Shown: in pieces, positions 52,291 to 61,505 of the stretch
Layout of the letters: every line of letters starts with the position of its first letter
Numbering within the stretch: position 1 is the first letter of the stretch
Assembly (NCBI GenBank): GCA_022316685.1
Contig: JAKJHU010000625.1
Location: forward strand, 62,001 to 126,000
Reading direction: 5' to 3'
Origin: Progne subis subis
Lineage: Eukaryota; Chordata; Aves; Passeriformes; Hirundinidae
DNA length: 64,000 nt
Position numbers and translations under genes: made by a program
The notes under the pieces: model-generated
Told to the model about the DNA's origin: nothing
Seen by the model: only the letters and a program-made list of their open reading frames with translations
The model's database searches: none

Positions 52291-52454
52291 CCGACCCATC
52301 CACGTTGCTGCAGTGCATAACTGAGCTAGCCTGCGGCCGCGCTGCAAGCGCGAGGACGGACACTGCAACAGCGGTTGGCGCCCACCGCGTGGCCACGTGG
52401 AGGACCCCGCGGTATGGATTTGGGTCGGAACGAAGTCCGGCCGAAGAGTCCTTG

Positions 52455-52924
52455 TGTAATAGACTATGGACACAAAGAAAAGTTCCAATAGGAATTTATT
52501 AGATTGCAGCAGGCAAGGCAGAGGCAAATACAGCGCTGGACGACAGGGAGAGTCTCCGCTCCACCAACTGCCGCGCCTGGGCAAGTTTTTAGTCCCCTTT
52601 TATCTTGCTTCTTTCTCTGACTGACGTGTCCTTCTTGTAGTACTCCGCGCATGTGTGGCGTATTGCTAGGGGGTCTTTTTCTGCCTCCCGGGGTGCAGTG
52701 ATGAAGGCTGGTAGTCATCTTAGGCGCCTTCTTCTTTATATGTTAACTAAGCTTGAGTTCCTGAAACTTAAAGCTGATTAAGCAAGTAGAGAGAAAAAAA
52801 AAAAAAAAAATTGAGCAAGAGCATGTTTACATATGGCTTTTCTATAAGATTAGATAGTAACATAGTAACTTCCTGTTATCTTGAGTTAATTTTCAGTGAA
52901 CAGAAACAGTTAATGTTTATCACA
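52455..52924 (-). repeat. ERV3 3' LTR
   Basis: 470 bp. On the minus strand it runs from TGTGATAAACATTAAC to CCATAGTCTATTACA. CATATAAAG (minus, 52742-52734) is the TATA box and AATAAA (minus, 52500-52495) the poly(A) signal. An A/T homopolymer near 52795-52811 varies in length between the two LTRs. Confidence 0.95.
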
Positions 52925-52938
52925 ATTCCCCCATTTCT
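52925..52938 (-). promoter_or_regulatory. ERV3 polypurine tract
   Basis: Minus strand AGAAATGGGGGAAT abuts the TG of the 3' LTR. Confidence 0.85.
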
Positions 52939-52949
52939 CTTGTTCTTAC

Positions 52950-55019
52950 TTATTTTTGTTCACTGTATCTTTGCAGTTCTTGTCTAGCTAACTCTAAAGT
53001 TTCTAAATTTTCTTCTTCAGGTATTAGGTCATACTTAGTTCTAAGGAGCATAAGGTGTGCCGCTTCTAGCCGGCTTTTCACTATAGTAATCAGTTTATTA
53101 AATATACATGGTCCGAAGGTAAGCCCCAGCGCTAACAGAATTACTGGCCCCGCAATAGTAGAAAGCAGTGTGGTTAACCAAGGAGAGTGGTTGAACCAAT
53201 TTTCATACCAATTCTGATGTGCCTCTCTCTCTCTTTTCCGCTGTTCTATCTGCTTTCTTAGTTCATTCATAGTATTGATTACTACTCCTGTATGGTCCGC
53301 ATAAGAACAACATTCCTCTTTTAGTGCTACACAAAGGCCCCCTTGTTGTAAAAACAGCAGATCTAAACCCCTTCGATTTTGTAATACTACTTCTGACAGT
53401 GATCTAACTGATTTTACTAACCCATCAATTGCTTTTTCTATTTTACTTAAATCTTCATCTACAGAGATTCTTAGTGCTTTAAATTCTTTCTGTTGGTTGA
53501 CTAATGAGGTTATCCCTGTTCCAGCTCCTACTCCTCCTACAGTTAGAAGAGTTGCTATAGTCAGGGCGGTGAAAGGTTCTCTTCTCATGAGGTGATGTTC
53601 TGGGGTTGTATGCTGTTCAAGGACATAATCCTTTGGATGATAAGTAATTTTCGGTATAATAGTTACTTGAATACAATAGTCATGGGTGTGATTAAAAATT
53701 TTCAGAGATAAACAAGGAGTAATTCCTATACTCTGGCAAACCCACCGAGTATTGGGAGCTGGGAGTAACCAATCTGCTTCTTGTTTTTGCTTTGGGTCTT
53801 TCACAGTGATGTTACACAAATGTTCTCTATTAGGGGGAACAGTACCCACACACCGTCCCTGTCCGGTTACCTGAGAGAGCGTTACTCCTTGGGTACTTTC
53901 TTTAGTCTTTTTCCAAAGGCATTCTTTTGGATTAGTCCCATTTATTCTTTTTGTTTTAGCTGTTACCCCAATGGCTTCATAAAAAGGAGGTCGGACGTTA
54001 TAGCAAAGCCAGCATTCTTTTGTTAAATCGGGGTTTGTTCTATTTAGAATGCCATAACTAGCTTGCATTATTTTCCACAGAGTACTATATTTAGAGGCTT
54101 CTTCAGGGGCATCAGCCTGAGGCACTGTTAATTCTCCCGATCTACTGCTGTTTGTAACGTTTGTCCAGCTCTGCCCTATTACTAGTACTGGGTTTGGTCC
54201 GACACTCTCTGGGTCATGTGGGACTGGTTCTTTTTTTATTAGTATTAAGCTTCCACTATCAGTTTTAGGTTGCCAATATCTTACTCCCCAGGTTCGTCCT
54301 ATTACCCATCCAGGATCTTGGTGTTCCAGAATTAAAACTCCTAGAGATTTACAATTTCCTTTTTTCCACACGTTACCGTGTAGGGCATAACCGGGTGGGT
54401 CACACCCATGTGGTTCCCAGGTTACCTTAAGATATCTATCTTGTCTTGTAGGCGTCCATCCCATAGCAATAGTTTCACACCCCCAATAAGCACAATAATA
54501 TTCATTAGGGAAATTGCAATATCCCTGCCCTGGGTTTGAACTGGGACACCAATAGGTAGCTTTAGAATTCCACCCGAAGCGGCGTAGGTTGTCTGGTGTA
54601 CAGTCTTGACCCATTAGCTCACAATTGGTCACATTAAAGAAAGGAGCTCCCACAGTAACATTGACTTTGAGAATTTTAGAGTTTTCCCATCGAGTTAGTG
54701 ACCATTTAAAGGGCTGGTGTGGTAGAGTATCTACGGCATTAACTCCTCCTAAGTATAATATTAACAAAAGAAAAGTAATCTGCTGGGTCAAGTGGCGAGC
54801 ATCATTGGGGGCGTAGGGATGGAAGCATATCTGAGGATTTTTCCATTTTATAGACTGCGACCTGCCCCCCTGCCCAGGGTCCTCGCTTCTATTCCCATTC
54901 TTGAGGCAATTCCCCGAATATTGTTTTGTTGTCCCACCCTGGGGGTTCCTTCCTCCACAGCTTTTTATCCCTCTGCCTTGCTCGTCGACTCGGTTGCCTC
55001 GAGCCACGAGGAGTACCAT
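52950..55019 (-). CDS. env: ERV3 env, gamma-type envelope glycoprotein, intact
   Basis: An open 689-codon frame. The first 80 or so residues are polar and overlap the accessory ORF; a hydrophobic signal segment (ITFLLLILYLGGV) follows, so translation may really begin nearer to it on a spliced mRNA. The surface subunit has a CWLCYN motif (CXXC type). The surface/transmembrane boundary is probably at LMRREP, before a hydrophobic Ala/Gly/Thr-rich fusion peptide. The transmembrane part has QNRRGLDLL, a CX6CC motif (CVALKEECC), a membrane span (ALGLTFGPCIF side) and a tail of about 40 residues. It is clearly related to the env of ERV1. Many Asn-x-Ser/Thr sites are present. No disabling lesion is seen. 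Confidence 0.93.
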   Translation of the reverse strand: MVLLVARGNRVDEQGRGIKSCGGRNPQGGTTKQYSGNCLKNGNRSEDPGQGGRSQSIKWKNPQICFHPYAPNDARHLTQQITFLLLILYLGGVNAVDTLPHQPFKWSLTRWENSKILKVNVTVGAPFFNVTNCELMGQDCTPDNLRRFGWNSKATYWCPSSNPGQGYCNFPNEYYCAYWGCETIAMGWTPTRQDRYLKVTWEPHGCDPPGYALHGNVWKKGNCKSLGVLILEHQDPGWVIGRTWGVRYWQPKTDSGSLILIKKEPVPHDPESVGPNPVLVIGQSWTNVTNSSRSGELTVPQADAPEEASKYSTLWKIMQASYGILNRTNPDLTKECWLCYNVRPPFYEAIGVTAKTKRINGTNPKECLWKKTKESTQGVTLSQVTGQGRCVGTVPPNREHLCNITVKDPKQKQEADWLLPAPNTRWVCQSIGITPCLSLKIFNHTHDYCIQVTIIPKITYHPKDYVLEQHTTPEHHLMRREPFTALTIATLLTVGGVGAGTGITSLVNQQKEFKALRISVDEDLSKIEKAIDGLVKSVRSLSEVVLQNRRGLDLLFLQQGGLCVALKEECCSYADHTGVVINTMNELRKQIEQRKREREAHQNWYENWFNHSPWLTTLLSTIAGPVILLALGLTFGPCIFNKLITIVKSRLEAAHLMLLRTKYDLIPEEENLETLELARQELQRYSEQK

Positions 55020-55530
55020 CTTCTTGGCAGCAGGGATATTCTTCAGGAGGTCCCCGGGGACGATTCTGTTGCCTCTTGACGTAGGAATCCCAGTTCCGAT
55101 ATTTAACCGGGGGTGTATTACACCGGATTCCCTTTAGGCGTGTGCGGCAGGTGCAGTCAACGATCTCAGCTATGAACGGGATGGGTTCATTAGGGTGATA
55201 ACAATAATATTTTGGTTCAATCCCTAATGCAAAAATCCTCCACCATTCTTCTGATTCTTTCACTAACCCCTCATGTTTAACTTTATATTCTAGAATCCAA
55301 TCAGTTATGTTCCGTTGCAGTACCCAACAGGGGCTGCAAATTCCTCTAGGAGGGGTTCCTTGCCTACAATGACTCCACCACCTGTCCCTGCAGACTTTAC
55401 AAATATAACAAACAAAAGGATAACAATTGCACTCTGGGTCTCTACACCTTATCTTAACATCAGAGTTACAAATTAGTCTTTCTTCCGTGTAGTGTGGTTC
55501 TGGTGCATATTCTACATGGTGTCCATTCAT
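54889..55530 (-). CDS. ERV3 Cys-rich accessory ORF between pol and env
   Basis: A 213-codon frame whose preferred ATG (55530-55528) overlaps the integrase TGA as ATGA; an upstream in-frame ATG at 55590 lies inside integrase. Its last 131 bases overlap the env frame. The protein has at least fifteen Cys, many paired: RCRDPECNC, then the cluster C-x2-C-x2-C-x7-C-x9-C-x2-C (CYICKVCRDRWWSHC ... CSPC), later YYCYHP, DCTC and CCQ. The C-terminal third is Arg/Gln-rich and basic. No signal peptide or membrane segment is seen, so it is probably intracellular, with a zinc-binding, nucleic-acid-linked role as inference. Simple gammaretroviruses have no gene here. A counterpart lies at the same place in ERV5. 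Confidence 0.7.
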   Translation of the reverse strand: MNGHHVEYAPEPHYTEERLICNSDVKIRCRDPECNCYPFVCYICKVCRDRWWSHCRQGTPPRGICSPCWVLQRNITDWILEYKVKHEGLVKESEEWWRIFALGIEPKYYCYHPNEPIPFIAEIVDCTCRTRLKGIRCNTPPVKYRNWDSYVKRQQNRPRGPPEEYPCCQEDGTPRGSRQPSRRARQRDKKLWRKEPPGWDNKTIFGELPQEWE

Positions 55531-56657
55531 TGACGATCTCTCCTCTGGATCCGTAACTTCAGGTCTCCGGGATTGCTTGTCACCTGCCACTCGGGAGTCG
55601 GTTTGCTCACTGGCCCTTTAATTCTGCTAGCATGGGTCCATCCCTTCTCTGCTGTTCTGATTGCAGTCTCTGTAGTAAGCAATACAAGGTAAGGCCCCTC
55701 CCATTGTGGGGCCAAGGTTGCTTCTTTCCAGGACTTTATCATTACCCAGTCTCCTGGTTGAACCTGGTGCAGTTTCAAATCTAGTGGGGGTCTCTGAGCT
55801 AACCTTCCTTTTCTCCACAGATTTTCCCTATATTTCATTAGGTTGGTAATGTATACATTCATATTCTGATCTCTCAACTTTGGATGATCTTGTGGTTCCT
55901 CCATATTGTAGGGCATTCCATACAACATTTCAAACGGAGATATTCCCATATCCGATCTAGGTCGTGTCCGGATATTTAGCAATGCTAATGGTAGGCATCT
56001 TACCCATGACAGTTTGGTCTCAATCATGAGTTTGGTCAATTGTTTTTTAATTTCCCCATTCATTCTTTCTACTCTCCCCGAACTTTGGGGGTGCCAGGGG
56101 GTGTGATAATCCCATTGTATTCCCATTATTGCCATGGTTTCTTTAATTATTTTGGATGCAAAATGAGGGCCTCTGTCTGAGTCAATGGTTTCCGTGACCC
56201 CATATCTGGGAATAATATGCTCTAATAGGGTCTTGATCACTGTTTGTGCTGTTGCCCTTGCTGTAGGGAATGCCTCTACATAATGGGTTAGGTGATCAAC
56301 TATTACCAATAGATATTTATACCTCCTGGTCTTCGGTAACTCAGTAAAGTCTAGTTGGATGTTAGCGAATGGCCGGTATGCTGTGGGTCGTCCCCCCATT
56401 AAGGATTTTCTTAAATTAGCCCTATTTACTTTTAGGCAGGTAACACACCCCCTCACTACCTGCTTTGCCAAGTCATCTATCCCGATGCACATGTGCTTAG
56501 TGGCAAATTGATCTACTAATGCTTGCGCCCCCCAATGTGTTTTACTATGTATTCTCCTCATAATGTCCATAGCTATGGATTTAGGCAGTACAGTTCTATT
56601 ATCCTCCGGGAGTCGCCATTCCCCTTTTGGGTTTTCCCTTAACCCCATCCTTTCCAT
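55527..56657 (-). CDS. pol: ERV3 integrase part of pol, intact
   Basis: An open 376-codon stretch. The N-terminal zinc site is H-x3-H then C-x2-C (HSKTH ... CVTC). Catalytic triad: D in QLDFTELP, D in DSDRGPHF, E in GRVERMNG. The C-terminal domain has QPGDWVMIKSW and APQWEGPYLVLLTT, typical of gammaretroviral integrases. It is in the same frame as the preceding protease-RT-RNase H ORF, separated by one TAA (56663-56661), so it was probably one polyprotein. The ATG at 56657 lies one codon after that stop and need not be a real start. Confidence 0.9.
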   Translation of the reverse strand: MERMGLRENPKGEWRLPEDNRTVLPKSIAMDIMRRIHSKTHWGAQALVDQFATKHMCIGIDDLAKQVVRGCVTCLKVNRANLRKSLMGGRPTAYRPFANIQLDFTELPKTRRYKYLLVIVDHLTHYVEAFPTARATAQTVIKTLLEHIIPRYGVTETIDSDRGPHFASKIIKETMAIMGIQWDYHTPWHPQSSGRVERMNGEIKKQLTKLMIETKLSWVRCLPLALLNIRTRPRSDMGISPFEMLYGMPYNMEEPQDHPKLRDQNMNVYITNLMKYRENLWRKGRLAQRPPLDLKLHQVQPGDWVMIKSWKEATLAPQWEGPYLVLLTTETAIRTAEKGWTHASRIKGPVSKPTPEWQVTSNPGDLKLRIQRRDRQ

Positions 56658-56660
56658 CTT

Positions 56661-59153
56661 TTATTTTTCTTGTGTGGTGAAACTATATATTCTCCAGATC
56701 TTTTCATGATGGAGGCAATCTTTTGCCCTTGGGTTACTACATGCACATTCTATAGCATCAACTCCCCAGTTTTTCCAGCAAGCATCACAAGGGGGTTCTT
56801 GCAAATTTCCTCCGCAAGTCCCACACTTCCTTCTTTCAGCCATCGGGTCTTTCTGAGGGGTAGATTGTAACGTCAGTAACGCAGCCCTTTTTGCTTCCTG
56901 ATCCGCTGCATTATTTCCCCTGCTTTTAAAATCTAGTCCTTTTTGATGCCCTTTTAGGTGAACAACAGCAATTTTCCTAGGTCCCCTCAAGGCCTTCAGC
57001 AGTTTTCTGATTAGATCCTGGTGAACTAGGTCTTTTCCCTGGGAGTTTATCAACCCCCGCTCTTCCCATATTTTCCCAAAAGTGTGTATAATCCCATAGG
57101 CATATTTTGAGTCAGTATAGATGGTACCTGATTTATTCTTCAACAACTGCAATGCCTGTAGTACAGCATAAAGTTCACAGGCCTGCGCTGACCAGGATCC
57201 ACTTAGAGGGCCTGATTCTATAACTGCAAGTCCTTCTTCCCCAACTATTGCATAGCCAGAGACCCTTTTTCCATTAATTACTCGCGATGAGCCATCTACA
57301 AACAACCTATCCCCCTCTTCTAATTCTTCTTCATCCAAGTCTGGTCTTATTTTGGTTTGTTCTTCTATGGTAGATAAGCACTCATGGGCTAATCCATCTT
57401 CACTTGGCCTTCCGTATAAGAATTGGGCCGGATTTTGTAAGGCTGTCACCTCTAGGGTTAATTTTGGGGAGTCTAATAGGATTCCCTCATACTTCAAGAG
57501 TCGGGCATCCGTTATCCACTTTTCTGCTGTTTGTTGTAAAATTCCCCGGATGTTATGAGGAGATAATACTCTCAGTTCCCCATTGAAAGTAATTTTATTA
57601 GTCTCCTCCACAAGCAGGGCGCAGGCCACTATAGCCTGTAAACATGTAGGCCAACCCCTGCTTACAGGGTCTAACAGCTTAGATAAGTACCCAACAGGTT
57701 TCTTTTTCCCAGCCCACTCCTGGGTTAGTACTCCATAAGCCGTCCCACTATCTGTATTTACAAATAGATAAAAGGGTCTTTTCAGATCGGGTAGGCTTAA
57801 CACAGGGGCATTGACCAAATCATGCCGCAGGGCTTTCAAATGTTTGTCATCTTTCTCATCCCATTTCACTAGCCCCCCTTGGCTCAATTTCTCATATAAA
57901 AACTTAACCTTGGTGCTATAGTTCTCAATCCACTGTCGGCAATACCCCATGAGGCCTAACAACTGCCTAATTTGTTTCTTGCTCCTTGGAGGCGGTATGG
58001 ATAGTATCCCCTTTACTCTTTCAGGGTCTATTTTCTTTTCCCCCTCCCGTAGATAGTGCCCAAGATATTTTACTTCTTTTTCCACGAATTGAAGTTTTGC
58101 CTTAGATACTTTGAGCCCTTTGGCACTCAGGAAGTTGAGTAATCTAATGCTTTCTGCCCGTACTTTGTCCTCTGCTTCCCCAGCAATCAGGAGGTCATCT
58201 ACATATTGGATAAGGGTCACTCCTTCTCCAATCTGATATTCCTGCAAAATCTGTTCTAAAGCTTGTCCGAACAAATTTGGAGATTCCGTAAACCCCTGGG
58301 GGAGCACGGTCCACCTTAGCTGCTGTCTCCTATGAGTGACTGGGTCTTCCCATTCAAATGCAAAGTAATCCCTACTCTTCTCATCTAGAGGACATGCCCA
58401 GAATGCATCTTTAAGGTCAATTACACTATAATATTGTGTTTCGGGACCTAGTCTGCTTAGCAGGGTGTGAGGGTTGGCTACCACTGGAAAACGAGCTACT
58501 GTCCTTTTGTTTATTTCTCTTAGGTCATGCACCAACCGGTATGATCCATCTGCCTTTTTTACTAGCAAAATGGGGGTATTAAAAGGAGACATGCAAGGTT
58601 CTAAGAGTCCTTTGCTTAGTAGCCTCTCAATCTCGGGCTTCAACCCATTCTTTCCCTCCGGGGAGATGGGGTACTGTTTAACTCTTATCGGTGTCTCTGG
58701 ATCTTTAATGGTTACCGAGAAGGGGGGTATATTCAACCTTCCTACCCTATCAGGAGTGTACCACACTTCTGAGTTAATTTTTTCCTCATCTTCTACCCTC
58801 AAGGGACAGAGTTTTATTTTTATTTCCTCATTTACTACTTCTATATTAATGCCCATTTCTATAATCAAGTCTCTCCCTAACAAATTATAATCTGCTTCTG
58901 GTACCAGCAGAAGGTTCCCTATTCCCATTTTGGATCCTGATTCCACTAGTACATTCTTAATAACAGGGACCCCAAAGGGCTCTCCCTTCGCCCCTACCAC
59001 TTGAACAGTTTCTTTTGATATCTTACATCCCTCTGGTAGTACCTGGACTGTCGATCGCTCAGCTCCGGTGTCCACTAAAAACTTAAATTCCTGCCGCTGA
59101 GGACCTATTTTTAATTTTATCAAGGGCTCCTGATGTTTCCGTGTCCCCAGCAA
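56661..59153 (-). CDS. pol: ERV3 pro-pol: protease, reverse transcriptase, RNase H
   Basis: The frame is continuous with gag across an amber codon (59174-59172). 830 codons are open from 59153, which is not itself a start codon. Protease: FLVDTGAERSTV. RT: LVHDLREIN, then YVDD at residue 317 (58205-58194). RNase H: LFVDGSSR, the ELYAVLQAL helix, YTDSKYAYG and a GNNAADQEAK block. Then comes an unusual Cys cluster (RKCGTCGG, PPCDACWKNW, ECAC; about 56830-56720) before the TAA at 56663-56661. The stop splits integrase from the rest and is probably a recent nonsense change. Confidence 0.93.
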   Translation of the reverse strand: MLGTRKHQEPLIKLKIGPQRQEFKFLVDTGAERSTVQVLPEGCKISKETVQVVGAKGEPFGVPVIKNVLVESGSKMGIGNLLLVPEADYNLLGRDLIIEMGINIEVVNEEIKIKLCPLRVEDEEKINSEVWYTPDRVGRLNIPPFSVTIKDPETPIRVKQYPISPEGKNGLKPEIERLLSKGLLEPCMSPFNTPILLVKKADGSYRLVHDLREINKRTVARFPVVANPHTLLSRLGPETQYYSVIDLKDAFWACPLDEKSRDYFAFEWEDPVTHRRQQLRWTVLPQGFTESPNLFGQALEQILQEYQIGEGVTLIQYVDDLLIAGEAEDKVRAESIRLLNFLSAKGLKVSKAKLQFVEKEVKYLGHYLREGEKKIDPERVKGILSIPPPRSKKQIRQLLGLMGYCRQWIENYSTKVKFLYEKLSQGGLVKWDEKDDKHLKALRHDLVNAPVLSLPDLKRPFYLFVNTDSGTAYGVLTQEWAGKKKPVGYLSKLLDPVSRGWPTCLQAIVACALLVEETNKITFNGELRVLSPHNIRGILQQTAEKWITDARLLKYEGILLDSPKLTLEVTALQNPAQFLYGRPSEDGLAHECLSTIEEQTKIRPDLDEEELEEGDRLFVDGSSRVINGKRVSGYAIVGEEGLAVIESGPLSGSWSAQACELYAVLQALQLLKNKSGTIYTDSKYAYGIIHTFGKIWEERGLINSQGKDLVHQDLIRKLLKALRGPRKIAVVHLKGHQKGLDFKSRGNNAADQEAKRAALLTLQSTPQKDPMAERRKCGTCGGNLQEPPCDACWKNWGVDAIECACSNPRAKDCLHHEKIWRIYSFTTQEK

Positions 59154-59171
59154 ATAGAGCCCCTGACCTCT

Positions 59172-59174
59172 CTA
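59172..59174 (-). promoter_or_regulatory. ERV3 gag/pol amber readthrough site
   Basis: Minus strand GAT TAG AGAGGTCAGGGGC. gag nucleocapsid and pol share a frame and are separated only by this TAG. The purine-rich AGAGGTCAGGG context resembles the readthrough signal of murine leukemia virus (established knowledge), so suppression of UAG is the likely mode of pol expression. Confidence 0.82.
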
Positions 59175-60610
59175 ATCTTCCTTGAAGGCTCTCTCATCCC
59201 TCAGCCGCTTCCTGCATTCTCTCCGAAAGTGTCCTTTATTTCCACAGTAGAAGCATACACTTACTTTTTTTTTTCCATCTGGGGAACCCCTCCCCCATTT
59301 CTCTTGTCCACTCGACTTGTTTTTGGAGGGGTATCAATTCTCCTAGTTTCCCTTACTGCTGCCACCATAATTCTTACTTGTCTCTTGTGACTTTCTTCAT
59401 CCCTTCTCACATATACTTTCTGTGCTTCCCTCAATAGCTCATCCAGATCTCTATCTTGCCAATTATCTAATTTTTCTAACTTCTTTCTGATATCTTCCCA
59501 TGATTTAGCCACAAATTGTGTTTTAATAGTGCTTGTCCCAACGGTGTCTCAGGGTCTAAGCCCGAGTACATCTGCAGGTTTTTTCTCAAGCGTTCTAGCC
59601 AATCCGTAGGTGTCTCCTCCTTTTTCTGTCTCTCATTAAATGCCTTGTTGATGTTCTGCCCTCTAGGCACCGCTTCCCGGATCCCTTGTACTATTATCCC
59701 CCTCAGATCCTGCATATTGGTTCTGTGATCCTGCTGCTGATGATTCCAATTGGGATCCTGCAAAGGCCACTTGGTGTCTGCTAAAGGTCCTTGTACATGT
59801 TGTGCATCCCATATTCGCATCCCCGCTCGTCTAATCATGTTTCTTTCCTCGGCCGTGAAGAGAATATTCAATATGGCTTGCAACTCACCCCAAGTATAAA
59901 TACTGGGTCCCAAAAATTGGTCCAGTCTCTCGGCCACCCCCAAGGGATCTTCTAAGAGGCTCCCCATTTCCCTCTTAAATTCCCGAACATCCCCAGAACT
60001 CAAAGGTACTGAAACAAACCCTATCGCTGGGTGAGGTCCCTGCCCCCCCCCACAGGCATTTCTCTTAGGGGATATAGGTTATGCTGTCTAGCCCGACCTC
60101 GGGTTATAGGTCCCTGCGGTTCCTGCACTTCCTCGGGGGGCTCGGGATAACCTCCTGCTCCTTGAGGCTCCATTGGAGGTGCATTCGGGATCTGGGGGTT
60201 CTGAGGGGGTATGTAAGGAGGTGGGATCAGTAAGGCTTCTTCCTCCTTATTCCTGTCTTTCTTCCGTCCTCCCTCTTTGAGGGGAAACAGGAGTGCTTCA
60301 CCCCCAGGTCTTGTAACCCATACATTAGCATATTCACTTTCTTCCTGACTAAAAGGAGTTTTAGTGTTTACCCACAAGTTGAGTTTTTGCCTCACCCAAT
60401 CTTCTGATGATCCAAAAATAGGCCAAAAAATATTCCGGGAAATTTCCTTCCCACCCCATACTTCCACACAATAATGGATCATTTTAGCCTATCTTTACCC
60501 CCTGTGTTTAGGGTATGTTTCAAATTGTCTAATATGAACCCCAGTGGGCTATCTCTAGGCACCGGGGGAAGTTTTATGGAGTAGAGGGCCTGCTCTTCCC
60601 CTGTCCCATC
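59172..60610 (-). pseudogene. gag: ERV3 gag, several single-base frameshifts
   Basis: Gammaretrovirus-type gag. Matrix: a PLGFILDNL block (minus, near 60550) and an open frame 60482-60021 with a PPPY late domain (minus, near 60214-60203). Capsid: minus 60003-59476, with the FLGPSIYTWGEL, RGIIVQGIREAVP and major-homology-like TPTDWLERLRK blocks. The capsid end continues in another frame, 59512-59261. One CCHC knuckle, CFYCGNKGHFRREC, precedes the amber codon. Frames change in a C9 run (about 60043-60051), near 59517 (a short T run), and in a T10 run (59265-59274); the matrix N-terminus has at least one more near 60480. All are small indels. Confidence 0.88.
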
Positions 60611-61008
60611 TTCTGGAGTGCCCTCACACAAGTGTGGTGCAGAAGTCACTCGCTTCCCCTTGTTCGTGGCTCACGCCCTCTCGGGCAATGAGAACCGCAC
60701 TACTGAGGGTCCACTTTCGCTTGGAGAATCCGAGCTGCCGGTTCCCCTCTCAGACACACACACACTCGCAACACTCCAGGATACCCGACCCAGACCGAAC
60801 GGATTCTTCCACACAGATACTCACGCGTCTTGCGTCTTCGTCCGGACCTTTGTGCACAAAGTTTATAGGGTCTGCCGGCTTCCTTTGCCTAATGCCTTGA
60901 ATTTAGGTTCGTCGGTGCAATCGAGACAGGAATCGGGTCTACCAGGGCCGCCGACTGATCGGCGGGGCGTCCCCCAGGCAGAACCAAAAGTCCTATCATG
61001 CAGGTTGC
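60611..61008 (-). other. ERV3 leader
   Basis: The stretch between the primer site and gag, moderately GC-rich. No conserved frame was identified on the minus strand. A 138-codon + strand frame here is antisense chance coding. Confidence 0.6.
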
Positions 61009-61026
61009 ATCCGAGTCACGGCACCA
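61009..61026 (-). promoter_or_regulatory. ERV3 primer binding site, tRNA-His
   Basis: Minus strand TGGTGCCGTGACTCGGAT is an exact 18-base complement of the 3' end of tRNA-His and lies 3 nt after the 5' LTR. Confidence 0.95.
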
Positions 61027-61029
61027 AAT

Positions 61030-61501
61030 TGTAATAGACTATGGACACAAAGAAAAGTTCCAATAGGAATTTATTAGATTGCAGCAGGCAAGGCAGAGGC
61101 AAATACAGCGCTGGACGACAGGGAGAGTCTCCGCTCCACCAACTGCCGCGCCTGGGCAAGTTTTTAGTCCCCTTTTATCTTGCTTCTTCTCCGACTGACG
61201 TGTCCTTCTTGTAGTACTCCGCGCATGTGTGGCGTATTGCTAGGGGGTCTTTTTCTGCCTCCCGGGGTGCAGTGATGAAGGCTGGTAGTCATCTTAGGCG
61301 CCTTCTTCTTTATATGTTAACTAAGCTTGAGTTCCTGAAACTTAAAGCTGATTAAGCAAGTAGAGAGAAAAAAAAAAAAAAAAAAAATTGAGCAAGAGCA
61401 TGTTTACATATGGCTTTTCTATAAGATTAGATAGTAACATAGTAACTTCCTGTTATCTTGAGTTAATTTTCAGTGAACAGAAACAGTTAATGTTTATCAC
61501 A
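61030..61501 (-). repeat. ERV3 5' LTR
   Basis: 472 bp. TATA box at minus 61316-61308, poly(A) signal at minus 61075-61070. Nearly identical to the 3' LTR. Confidence 0.95.
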
Positions 61502-61505
61502 CTTG

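Larger units (their letters stand above)
52455..61501 (-). mobile_element. ERV3: young gammaretrovirus-like provirus with an extra Cys-rich ORF
   Basis: Antisense insertion in the ERV4 leader, with a 4-bp target duplication CTTG at 52451-52454 and 61502-61505; 4 bp is the gammaretroviral length. LTRs (52455-52924 and 61030-61501) are almost identical, with one substitution and two small indels, one in a poly(A) tract. Minus-strand order: LTR, His primer site, gag, amber codon, pro-RT-RNase H, stop, integrase, accessory ORF, env, polypurine tract, LTR. pol, accessory ORF and env are open; gag has single-base frameshifts. Confidence 0.95.

Noticed and set aside
60618..61034. 138-codon + strand frame next to the ERV3 primer site
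   Set aside because: Antisense to the leader and primer site of ERV3; chance coding.
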